NCBI RefSeq assembly: GCF_018372215.1
Contig: NZ_JAHAJN010000005.1
Span: forward strand, 46,634 to 110,633
Direction: 5' to 3'
Length of the DNA: 64,000 bases
Source: Negativicoccus succinicivorans
GTDB lineage: Bacteria > Bacillota > Negativicutes > Veillonellales > Negativicoccaceae
Within the stretch, counting starts at the first letter, position 1; each line of letters opens with the position of its first letter. Positions 16,229 through 23,499 of the stretch are shown one piece after another. The translations under genes were made by a program, and so were the position numbers. The notes beneath the pieces were generated by a model. The model did not search any database, was not told where the DNA came from, and saw only the letters and a program-made list of their open reading frames with translations.

Positions 16229-17090
16229 ATTCCTCCTGCGGTTTTGCCGCGTTCATCGCGGCAATAGCGACTTCGATCTGACTGTCATCCGGCGGACGAG
16301 TGGTAATATTCTGCAACCACAGCCCCGGCTTCACCAATGCCTGCACCACTGAATTGTCGCTGCGCGCAGCCAGACGAATCCATTCGTAGGCAAGACCCGC
16401 TACGACCGGCATCAAAATGATGCGGGAAAGAAAGCGCTCCCACAAACTTGGCCAGCCTAAAAAAGCAAATACAAAAATGCTGACAATCACAACCATCAAC
16501 AAAAAGTTTGTACCGCAACGCGGATGCAATCGGGATTGCGGACGGACATTTTCGACCGTCAGCGGTAAATTTTTTTCATAGCAGTAAATCGTTTTATGCT
16601 CGGCGCCATGATACTCGAACACGCGCTGAATGTCTTTCGTTCGTGAGATACCGTATAAATACGCTAAAAAGATCAGGAGCCGCAGGATTCCTTCCGCCAG
16701 ATTCAACAGAATATGGTTGGAACCCGTACCCGGGATAAATTTCGCCGCGTATGTCGGAATCGCCAAAAATAAAACCGCGGCAAACACAGTCGACACCGCC
16801 ATCGTAATATAAATCTCTTTGTCATCGAGCTTTTCGTCCTCTTCGCCCGCGACCTGCGCCGAAAACATCAGGGAGCGCATGCCGATCACAAGCGATTCGT
16901 ACAGCGCCACCATACCGCGCAGCAAAGGCTTGCTTAAAACCGGATACTTCACGCCCAAAGGCAAAGCCCTGTCCTTTTTCACAATGATCTCGCCGCCGGC
17001 ATCACGAACCGCCGTGACAACATACTCCGGCCCGCGCATCATCACACCTTCGATGACCGCCTGACCTCCTACATAAGCTTTTTTCACCAA
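16215..17090 (-). CDS. DUF1385 membrane protein (YqhQ-like)
   Basis: A 291-residue protein beginning VGGQAVIEGVMMRGPE, the hallmark of DUF1385. It has several predicted membrane segments (about 95-115, 135-155, 195-215 and 220-240) and the conserved EYHGAEHKTIYCYE and RLHPRCGTNFLLMV blocks, where His and Cys residues could bind metal. The function is not established. It is commonly linked to rpmE and prfA, as here. Confidence 0.9.
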   Translation of the reverse strand: MVKKAYVGGQAVIEGVMMRGPEYVVTAVRDAGGEIIVKKDRALPLGVKYPVLSKPLLRGMVALYESLVIGMRSLMFSAQVAGEEDEKLDDKEIYITMAVSTVFAAVLFLAIPTYAAKFIPGTGSNHILLNLAEGILRLLIFLAYLYGISRTKDIQRVFEYHGAEHKTIYCYEKNLPLTVENVRPQSRLHPRCGTNFLLMVVIVSIFVFAFLGWPSLWERFLSRIILMPVVAGLAYEWIRLAARSDNSVVQALVKPGLWLQNITTRPPDDSQIEVAIAAMNAAKPQEEYVRG

Positions 17091-17149
17091 ATTCCTACTT
17101 TCATTTATGTATAAAAATAGACAGACACTGTACGCGCCTGCCTACCCTT

Positions 17150-17401
17150 TTATTCGCTCTCTTTGCCGTATCGTTTATTGAATTTTTCAATACGGCCGCG
17201 CGCTTTCGCGAAACGCTGCTGGCCCGTATAGTACGGATGCGATTTGCTACTGATATCCACGTTGACCAGGGGGTATTCGTTGCCGTCTTCCCATTTAATT
17301 GTCTGGCTCGACGTCATGGTGGAACGAGTCAAAAACGCGTAATCCGCGCCGGCGTCTTGGAATACGACCGGATGATATTCGGGATGAATTCCTTTCTTCA
17401 C
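17150..17401 (-). CDS. rpmE2: 50S ribosomal protein L31, type B
   Basis: An 83-residue L31 beginning MKKGIHPEYHPVVFQDAGAD and lacking the zinc-binding Cys pairs of type A, so it is the zinc-independent form. Conserved end: HPYYTGQQRFAKARGRIEKF. Translation starts at GTG with an AGAGGTG site upstream. It is the first gene of the DUF1385-prfA-prmC run. Confidence 0.94.
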   Translation of the reverse strand: MKKGIHPEYHPVVFQDAGADYAFLTRSTMTSSQTIKWEDGNEYPLVNVDISSKSHPYYTGQQRFAKARGRIEKFNKRYGKESE

Positions 17402-17438
17402 AGTTGCACCTCTTTTCTTAACATACTGACACTAAGAT

Positions 17439-17467
17439 AGTATAACAAATGCCCATATCAAATGCAA
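17439..17467 (-). promoter_or_regulatory. Promoter of rpmE2 and downstream genes
   Basis: On the minus strand TTGCAT (17462-17467), a 17-base spacer, and TATACT (17439-17444) with a TGt extension. The predicted start is about 30 bases before the GTG. Confidence 0.7.
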
Positions 17468-17510
17468 GATAAATTACTTGCGATGCCTTATTTTTATATC
17501 CGTTTTTTAC

Positions 17511-17541
17511 AAAAAAACAAACGGCACCGAAGTGCCGTTTG
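17511..17541 (-). terminator. Terminator after trxA
   Basis: Stem CAAACGGCAC / GTGCCGTTTG with loop CGAA. On the minus strand it is followed by a T-run, so it ends trxA transcription. Confidence 0.88.
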
Positions 17542-17553
17542 CGTAAAATTATT

Positions 17554-17880
17554 TTATTTTGCGTATTCCGCAAATGCCGCTTTCAGTTCATCCGGACGAT
17601 TACCGACGATTCGTTTTACTTCTTCGCCGTTCTGGAAGAAAATGAGGCTCGGTACGCCCATCACGTCCATTTGACCGGCGAGATCGCCACCTTCATCCAC
17701 ATTCACTTTAACAACTTTGACCTTGCCCGCATATTCTTCCGCGAGCTTATCAACTACCGGCGTAATCATTTTACACGGGCCGCACCACGAAGCCCAAAAA
17801 TCAACCAATACAGCGCCTTTTTCAGATTTTACTTCCGATTCAAATTCTTGTGCAGTGGTAATTTCTGTAATATTTGCCAT
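17554..17880 (-). CDS. trxA: Thioredoxin
   Basis: A 108-residue cytoplasmic disulfide reductase with the redox motif WASWCGPCK, the cis-Pro loop VMGVPSLIFF and the final GNRPDELKAAFAEY helix. The length is canonical. It is transcribed alone from a strong promoter and ended by its own terminator. The ribosome site GAGGTG lies before the ATG. Confidence 0.96.
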   Translation of the reverse strand: MANITEITTAQEFESEVKSEKGAVLVDFWASWCGPCKMITPVVDKLAEEYAGKVKVVKVNVDEGGDLAGQMDVMGVPSLIFFQNGEEVKRIVGNRPDELKAAFAEYAK

Positions 17881-17933
17881 TGGGTATCACCTCATATAAT
17901 GTATATCGAAAAATATAGAAATCCTGTATCAAT

Positions 17934-17962
17934 ATCATACCTACTTTCTTTCGGTCTGTCAA
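17934..17962 (-). promoter_or_regulatory. Sigma-70 promoter of trxA
   Basis: TTGACA (17957-17962), a 17-base spacer, and TATGAT (17934-17939) on the minus strand. This is one of the best promoter matches in the window. Confidence 0.85.
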
Positions 17963-18010
17963 GTTTGTCCTTAGTGCGTATACATTAGAATAACGATTCG
18001 ACAGGCGTTG

Positions 18011-18038
18011 TTGCACTTTATTCGAGAGTAAAGTGCAA
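18011..18038. repeat. Perfect 10-bp stem-loop between rnpB terminator and trxA promoter
   Basis: TTGCACTTTA and its exact reverse complement are separated by 8 bases. There is no T-run on either side, so it is not an obvious terminator. It lies just beyond the rnpB terminator and about 50 bases upstream of the trxA -35. Confidence 0.6.
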
Positions 18039-18040
18039 AC

Positions 18041-18066
18041 AAAAAATCCGCCGTAGCGGATTTTTT
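18041..18066 (-). terminator. Terminator of rnpB
   Basis: Stem AAAAAATCCGC / GCGGATTTTTT with a 4-base loop, directly after the 3' end of the RNase P RNA. Confidence 0.9.
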
Positions 18067-18072
18067 TATTAC

Positions 18073-18405
18073 GAGTAGTCAATAAGCCGAGTTCTGTACG
18101 TTTGCACGTGACAATCATCTTTCTAGACAGCCGATTACTCGACTGCTCAAGCGACACACCCAAAAGGTCAGCGGGCAACTTCATCCCTTTTCTATTCGGT
18201 CTTGCTCCGAGTGAGGTTTACCTGGCCGACGGGTTACCCCGCCGCCGGTATGCTCTTACCATACCGTTCCACCCTTACCGTTGCCGGCGGTCTACATTTC
18301 TGTGGCACTGTCTCTGAGGTCACCCTCGCCGGATGTTATCCGGCACTCTGCCCTGCGGAGCTCGGACTTTCCTCGAGCTTACGCTCGCGATTGTCTTTCG
18401 TACTC
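18073..18405 (-). ncRNA. rnpB: RNase P RNA
   Basis: About 333 nt, the catalytic RNA that trims tRNA 5' leaders. On the minus strand the conserved blocks are in order: GAGGAAAGTCCGAGCTCC near the 5' end, then ACAGAAA, GGTAAGGGTGGAACGGT with GGTAAGAGCATACCG, and CAGAACTCGGCTTATTGAC near the 3' end. The first bases (GAGTA) pair with TACTC at the end, forming P1 and fixing the ends to within a few bases. It has its own promoter and terminator. Confidence 0.95.
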
Positions 18406-18413
18406 GTTTCGAT

Positions 18414-18442
18414 AGTGTATCATGTTTCTGCGAGGTCGTCAA
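18414..18442 (-). promoter_or_regulatory. Promoter of rnpB
   Basis: TTGACG (18437-18442), a 17-base spacer, and TACACT (18414-18419) on the minus strand. The -35 box overlaps the last codons of the Nif3-like gene. The predicted start near 18407 agrees with the P1 5' strand. Confidence 0.8.
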
Positions 18443-19554
18443 TTTACCAAAAACGAAAATATATCCGCCCGCACAGGATCGGCGACAATGTTTAAGCGGA
18501 CGCCATCCGTCGCAAGCGTTCGCGTCAAATACTCCGCCAGACAATCGGCGACTTTGATCTCCGTGTGGTAATGGTGTCCGTCGACTACCACGATTCCCTG
18601 CGCCGCGGCACGCTGCGCCTCGTGGTATTTGACGTCGGCGGTCAAATACAAATCCGCGCCCTGCTGCACCGCGGCATCGGCAAATTCTACACCGGCACCG
18701 CTGCAAAGCGCCACGCGTTCAACGGTTTCACGTTGTCCGGCATACCGCAACACCGGAATCTCCAAGGCGGTTTGAATTTTCTTGAGCGCTTCCTCCAACG
18801 ACAACGTTTTGGGAAAGCGACCGATCCGACCCAGGTAGAACGTTTCCCGCGGTTGTTCCAAAGGATACACATCATATGCCACTTCTTCGTAGGGATGCGC
18901 GGCCAGCATCGCGCGGAGTACTGTGTTTAAGTCCTGCGCCGGCACGATGGCTTCCACGCGTTCTTCTTCGACCGTTTCCATTTGCCCCAGATTTCCCAAA
19001 AAAGGCTGCGCGCCGGATAACGGTAAAAAGCGTCCCTGCCCCTGCACACTGAACGTGCAATGCGAGTAATCGCCGAGCGCACCGGCCCCGTGACCCCCCA
19101 TGGCAGCACGGACCGCGTCCGCATGCGTTTGCGGGGTGAATACCGCCACTTTGTAAAACGGCTCGTGATGCACCGGTACAAGTCCTTCGACATCGACAAG
19201 CCCGATTTGTTCCGCCAGCAGATCGTTTACACCGGCGGTCGCAATATCCAAATTCGTATGCGCAGCGTAGCAAGCGATATCGTTTTGCACCAAAAGTCGC
19301 ACCAAGTCCGCGATAGGATCTCCCGCAACCAATTGTTTCAACGGTTTAAACAGAATCGGGTGGTGCGCAACGATGAGGTTGATACCGTGCTCTTTCGCAT
19401 AGCGGATGTTTTCTTTTGTGACATCAAGCGCCGTTAAAACACCGGTCACTTCCGTCTCCGGATCACCGACCAGCAATCCTACATTGTCCCAGTCTTCCGC
19501 CAATTTCGGCGGCGCCCATTCTTCCAACGCCTGCATTATCTTTCGGATTCGCAT
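18439..19554 (-). CDS. Nif3-like dinuclear metal centre protein (YqfO type)
   Basis: A 371-residue Nif3/YqfO protein. It begins near IMQALEEWAPPKLAEDWDNVGLLVG and has the metal-binding AHHPILFKPL, the AAHTNLD block and a C-terminal VDGHHYHTEI. A central insertion (about 125-225) corresponds to the PII-like domain of the long form. Its role is debated; GTP cyclohydrolase activity was proposed for some members. The start could be ATG 19554 or the ATG at 19536, which overlaps the trmK stop; I prefer the former by family alignment from memory. Confidence 0.88.
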   Translation of the reverse strand: MRIRKIMQALEEWAPPKLAEDWDNVGLLVGDPETEVTGVLTALDVTKENIRYAKEHGINLIVAHHPILFKPLKQLVAGDPIADLVRLLVQNDIACYAAHTNLDIATAGVNDLLAEQIGLVDVEGLVPVHHEPFYKVAVFTPQTHADAVRAAMGGHGAGALGDYSHCTFSVQGQGRFLPLSGAQPFLGNLGQMETVEEERVEAIVPAQDLNTVLRAMLAAHPYEEVAYDVYPLEQPRETFYLGRIGRFPKTLSLEEALKKIQTALEIPVLRYAGQRETVERVALCSGAGVEFADAAVQQGADLYLTADVKYHEAQRAAAQGIVVVDGHHYHTEIKVADCLAEYLTRTLATDGVRLNIVADPVRADIFSFLVN

Positions 19555-20264
19555 TGCTGCAGCATCTCCTTCCACTGTGCGATATCTTTCTCCAACGAAT
19601 ATAATTCCGTCTGTCGTGCCGCGGATTGCTCTTTCGCGTGCAATAAGCCGTTACGGTGGGCTTGCGCGCGGGTAATTAACCGATGCAGATGGCGGGAGAG
19701 CAGCGGCGCGCGAGTTTCCCAAAGGTAGGGTCCGACCGCCGTGAGTTTCTCCGGCAAATCCTGCTTCCCGGGAACGACACGAATGATTTCATAGAGGTGT
19801 TTGCCTTCTTCGCAAAGCCATTCCCGATCAATTTTCAGACCGAGTTCCCGCAAGCTTCGTCGCAACATCGCCTGACCTGTCATCGGCTGCAAAATAATAA
19901 ACGCCAGTTCTCGGTACACTTCCGGCCGCGCCTGTAAAAGTTCCCGCATCAACGGGCCGCCCATCCCCGCCAAAATAATACCGTCCGCCTCGCCCGCCTG
20001 CAATATTTCCAGACCGCTGCCCAAGCGAAAATCCGCCTGCGTACCGTATGGGGTCCGGCAAAAGTTTTGCCGCGCTTTAGCCAGCGGTCCTTGTCGCAAA
20101 TCACTGACGATGACGCACCGCGCACGCTTTTTTTCGAGCAGGTACAAGGGCACGTAGCCGTGATCACTGCCGATATCGGCTACGGTATCGCATACGGGTA
20201 TGGCGTCCGCAACGGTTTGCAAACGCGGTGACAATGTCACAGAAGGCGCTATGCCATCCTGCAT
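19536..20264 (-). CDS. trmK: tRNA (adenine-22-N1)-methyltransferase
   Basis: A 242-residue SAM-dependent Rossmann methyltransferase with CDTVADIGSDHGYVPLYLLE (motif I), VIVSDLRQGPLAKA and the catalytic-region ILAGMGGPLMRELLQ. This pattern and the C-terminal helical extension fit TrmK, which makes m1A22 in tRNA. Its pairing with the Nif3-like gene downstream is conserved in many firmicutes. Confidence 0.92.
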   Translation of the reverse strand: MQDGIAPSVTLSPRLQTVADAIPVCDTVADIGSDHGYVPLYLLEKKRARCVIVSDLRQGPLAKARQNFCRTPYGTQADFRLGSGLEILQAGEADGIILAGMGGPLMRELLQARPEVYRELAFIILQPMTGQAMLRRSLRELGLKIDREWLCEEGKHLYEIIRVVPGKQDLPEKLTAVGPYLWETRAPLLSRHLHRLITRAQAHRNGLLHAKEQSAARQTELYSLEKDIAQWKEMLQQCESER

Positions 20265-20282
20265 ACAAAAACTCCTTTAGAC

Positions 20283-20307
20283 AAAAAAGGACGACCGCAG
20301 TCGTCCT
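20283..20307 (-). terminator. Terminator of the CAU tRNA
   Basis: Stem AGGACGAC / GTCGTCCT with loop CGCA, then a T-run on the minus strand, 12 bases after the tRNA CCA end. Confidence 0.9.
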
Positions 20308-20318
20308 ACAATGCAATG

Positions 20319-20393
20319 TGGTGGGCCCACCTGGGATCGAACCAGGGACCGACCGGTTATGAGCCGGCTGCTCTACCCCTGAGCTATAGGCCC
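20319..20393 (-). tRNA. tRNA with CAU anticodon (Met elongator or Ile2), CCA encoded
   Basis: A 75-nt cloverleaf including an encoded CCA. The acceptor GGGCCTA pairs with TGGGCCC, the D-loop is AGCTCAGGGGTAGAGC, the anticodon loop is in GGCTCATAACC and the T-arm is CTGGTTCGATCCCAG. The CAU anticodon means either elongator Met or lysidine-modified Ile2. The CATAA context leans to Ile2 but does not prove it. The short D-loop is complete enough for folding. Confidence 0.93.
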
Positions 20394-20414
20394 GGTGTAT
20401 AAATATACTTTTCT

Positions 20415-20444
20415 ATTATACAAAAGCATATAAAGACCTGTCAA
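20415..20444 (-). promoter_or_regulatory. Promoter of the CAU tRNA
   Basis: TTGACA (20439-20444), an 18-base spacer, and TATAAT (20415-20420) on the minus strand, giving a start about 15 bases before the mature tRNA. Confidence 0.8.
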
Positions 20445-20447
20445 ACA

Positions 20448-22328
20448 TCAGAGGTAGTCGGTAATCTTCTCGCGTTTCCCGCGACTGCGCAATTTTTCCA
20501 AGGCTTTGCGCTCGATCTGACGAATCCGCTCGCGCGTGACGTCAAAGTACTGGCCGACTTCTTCCAACGTTCTCTGCTTGCCGTCTTTTAATCCGAAGCG
20601 CAAATAAATGACTTCCCGCTCGCGTTTGGTAAGACCTTGTAAAATATCATCGACCTGCTCTTTGAGCAAAATGGCCGAAGCCGCTTCTTCCGGAGCGACG
20701 GCATTACGGTCTTCGATAAATTCTACCAAGTGGGAATCTTCCTCTTCGCCGATCGGGGTTTCCAGCGAAACCGGCTCCTGCGCAATCTTCATGATCTCGC
20801 GCACACGTTCCACGGTAATGTCCATTTGTTCGGCGATTTCTTCCGGCGTTGCTTCGCGTCCCAGTTCCTGCAATAAATTGCGGGCAGTCCGTGAAAGTTT
20901 GTTGATGGTTTCCACCATATGCACCGGAATACGAATCGTACGCGCCTGATCGGCGATCGCACGGGTAATCGCCTGGCGAATCCACCAGGTCGCATACGTA
21001 CTGAATTTGTAACCTTTTTTATAATCGAATTTATCGACGGCTTTGATCAAGCCGAGGTTACCTTCCTGCATCAAATCCAAAAATTGCATGCCGCGGCCGA
21101 CGTAGCGTTTCGCAATGCTGACGACCAAACGCAAATTGGCATCCGTCAGATCCTGCTTGGCAAAATGCGCGTCCGCTAAAATGCTGCCCTCGTTGTGGCG
21201 CATTTCATCCGTGACGAGCCCTGCCTCCAACCGGCTTTGCACTTCGTCAGGTGATAAAAAAGCTTCGCTCGGCGTTGTCTCCGCACTGCCCTCATCGGAT
21301 GGAATTTCCGCCATGGCCGTCGCCATTTCTACCGCCTGCTCTATATTTAATCCGTCCGCAGGCTTCATCTGCAAAATGTCCAATGATGTTTGCAAAATAT
21401 CCGCCGTCGTTTCGTTCCATTCCAATTCGGAAGGAACTTGGAACGCCGTATACGGAATTTCCCCCTGCGCATCACTTACCTGCGCCATCACCGTCACCCA
21501 ACGGATCACGGCCTGTCGTTGCGCCTGCGCTTCCATAATCAATTTGCCTGCTTCGATACGTTTGGCAAGCGCTACTTCTTCCGGCGCTTTTAACAGTGAC
21601 ACACGACCGATTTCTTTAAGGTACATGCGTACCGGATCATCTAAATGGATATTGTCATTGCCATCCTGCAAGTTTTCCGATGCCGCTTTACGCGCTTCGC
21701 GCGCTTCACTGTCTTCGTCTTCATCCTCTTCCGCCAGCGCCTCTTCCTTCTCTTCGCTGTTGACCATTTCAATATTCTCTTTATAGAAGCGAGCGTAAAT
21801 TTTTTCAATTTTTTCCGCGCTTAAATCAAACCGTTCGAAGGCATCCATGACTTCTTCATACGTCAACACGCCGTCACGACGGCCGCGTTCCACCAAAAGC
21901 ATCAGAATCTGATCAAGGCTGGCGCCTTCTTTGATCAGCCGTTGCATCGATTGGGCATCATCGGCGGCGACGGTGCGTTTCGATACCTTCCCTTTACTCT
22001 TCTTTTTAGTTTTGGATGCGGTCGCTTTTTTGTCGGTGCCTGCTTTTTGTTTAGTTTTCTTTGAGGGGATTTCTGCCGGTTCCGTCACGGTAACTTGATC
22101 ATCTTCCGTGATCGCAAGCGGAAAACCCGCCTCCTGTAATTGCTGCGTCAACAATGTGCGACTGCGTTTCGAAAAATGATGCGGAGCCAAAATGGAAGAT
22201 GCGGCGGCAGTACCTTGCGGCTTTGACTGATACCATTCGATCAAATTTTGCCGCGCCATTTCGATTCGTTCCGGCACCGTCAGGCGCGTCTGTTTTTTTG
22301 TCGTCTTGGTTTGGTTAGTTGCCGTCAT
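20448..22328 (-). CDS. rpoD: Primary sigma factor RpoD, long form with large non-conserved region
   Basis: A sigma-70 of about 626 residues. A winged-helix-like N-terminus is followed by a lysine-rich linker and region 1.1 (SLDQILMLLVERGRRDG). Then come DDPVRMYLKEIGRVSLL (1.2), a non-conserved insert of roughly 120 residues, NLRLVVSIAKRYVGRGMQFLDLMQEGN (2.1-2.2), FSTYATWWIRQAITRAIADQ (2.3-2.4) and RTLEEVGQYFDVTRERIRQIERKALEKLR (4.2). An ATG with AGGAAGGA upstream gives the start used; a TTG at 22370 with AAGGAG is an alternative adding 14 residues. A shorter sigma-70 paralogue lies immediately upstream and dnaG before that. Confidence 0.93.
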   Translation of the reverse strand: MTATNQTKTTKKQTRLTVPERIEMARQNLIEWYQSKPQGTAAASSILAPHHFSKRSRTLLTQQLQEAGFPLAITEDDQVTVTEPAEIPSKKTKQKAGTDKKATASKTKKKSKGKVSKRTVAADDAQSMQRLIKEGASLDQILMLLVERGRRDGVLTYEEVMDAFERFDLSAEKIEKIYARFYKENIEMVNSEEKEEALAEEDEDEDSEAREARKAASENLQDGNDNIHLDDPVRMYLKEIGRVSLLKAPEEVALAKRIEAGKLIMEAQAQRQAVIRWVTVMAQVSDAQGEIPYTAFQVPSELEWNETTADILQTSLDILQMKPADGLNIEQAVEMATAMAEIPSDEGSAETTPSEAFLSPDEVQSRLEAGLVTDEMRHNEGSILADAHFAKQDLTDANLRLVVSIAKRYVGRGMQFLDLMQEGNLGLIKAVDKFDYKKGYKFSTYATWWIRQAITRAIADQARTIRIPVHMVETINKLSRTARNLLQELGREATPEEIAEQMDITVERVREIMKIAQEPVSLETPIGEEEDSHLVEFIEDRNAVAPEEAASAILLKEQVDDILQGLTKREREVIYLRFGLKDGKQRTLEEVGQYFDVTRERIRQIERKALEKLRSRGKREKITDYL

Positions 22329-22387
22329 AGTTCCTTCCTCTTCCACAGCTCCGTACTTGCTTTGTTTCAAAAATCTCTCTCCTTAAA

Positions 22388-23479
22388 TCAGCGCAATAAT
22401 TTTTCTTTCGTTTTCAGCTTTTCCAATGCTTTGCGTTCGATTTGCCGGATTCTCTCACGTGTAACGTCAAAATATCGTCCGACTTCTTCCAGCGTACGAT
22501 GTTTGCCGTCACGCAAACCGAAGCGCAGGTAAATGACTTCGCGTTCGCGTTCAGGCAGCGTATTAAGCGCCGCTTCAATTTGTTCGCGCTGCAATGTTTC
22601 CGCCACTGCTTCTTCCGGCGCCACCGCATCGCGATCCTCAATAAACGAACCTAAATGGGAATCTTCCTCTTCCCCGACCGGTTTTTCCAACGAAACCGGT
22701 TCTTCCGCAATTTTTCGGATCTCTCGTACTCGCTCAACCGTTACTTCCATCGCTTCGGCGACTTCTTCAATCGTCGCCTCGCGTCCCTTTTCCTGTCCGA
22801 TCTGGCGGGTCAATCGGTTCATCCGATTGATCGTTTCTACCATATGCACCGGAACACGGATCGTGCGTGCCTGATCGGCAATCGCCCGCGTAATGGCCTG
22901 ACGAATCCACCAGGTCGCATACGTGCTGAATTTAAATCCTTTTGTATAGTCGTACTTTTCCACCGCTCGCAGTAAACCGAGATTGCCTTCCTGGATCAAA
23001 TCCAAAAACGGCAAACCGCGACCGTGGTATTTTTTGGCAATACTGACTACCAACCGCAGATTCGCATCGGAAAGCTCTTTGCGTGCCATATCGGCATCCG
23101 CTTCCAGCTCGCGCTGCTCGCGTTTCGTGTAGCCTTCCACCTCGCGGCCGGCTTCGATACGCTGCGCCAGTTCCACTTCCTCGTCAGCGGTTAACAAGTC
23201 AACCTGACCGATTTCTTTTAAATAGGTTTGCACCGCGTCATCGACGCGACTGCCGGACGCTTCCGTCGCCTCCGCCTGCGCGGCGGCGGGCGATGTGACC
23301 GCGCAAAGAACAAGTCCCCGCTTGGCCAGCGCGGCGAGCATCTGGTCCCATTTACGATACGAAAACCCCTGCTGCACCGCATACTCTTGCCAAACGCTGT
23401 ACGCAAGGTTCCCCTGCTTATCCGCGCGGGCTACAAGACTTGCGACGTGCGCGCGATTGCCTTTCTCCGTTGCTTGCAT
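22388..23479 (-). CDS. Second primary-type sigma-70 factor, short form
   Basis: A 363-residue group 1/2 sigma-70 with an N-terminal helical domain (about 1-65), then VDDAVQTYLKEIGQVDLLTADEEVE (1.2), NLRLVVSIAKKYHGRGLPFLDLIQEGN and YATWWIRQAITRAIADQARTIRVP (2.1-2.4). Region 4.2 is RTLEEVGRYFDVTRERIRQIERKALEKL. It lacks the long insert of its neighbour, and regions 2.4 and 4.2 are almost identical to those of RpoD, so it should read the same promoters. The start is the ATG at 23479 with AAAGGAGG before it. It lies 17 bases upstream of the second sigma's alternative start. Confidence 0.92.
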   Translation of the reverse strand: MQATEKGNRAHVASLVARADKQGNLAYSVWQEYAVQQGFSYRKWDQMLAALAKRGLVLCAVTSPAAAQAEATEASGSRVDDAVQTYLKEIGQVDLLTADEEVELAQRIEAGREVEGYTKREQRELEADADMARKELSDANLRLVVSIAKKYHGRGLPFLDLIQEGNLGLLRAVEKYDYTKGFKFSTYATWWIRQAITRAIADQARTIRVPVHMVETINRMNRLTRQIGQEKGREATIEEVAEAMEVTVERVREIRKIAEEPVSLEKPVGEEEDSHLGSFIEDRDAVAPEEAVAETLQREQIEAALNTLPEREREVIYLRFGLRDGKHRTLEEVGRYFDVTRERIRQIERKALEKLKTKEKLLR

Positions 23480-23499
23480 GGCGCCTCCTTTACCACTCA

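Noticed and set aside
21115..21786. 223-residue plus-strand ORF opposite rpoD
   Set aside because: A Ser/Ala-rich shadow of the sigma coding strand, with no start signals.
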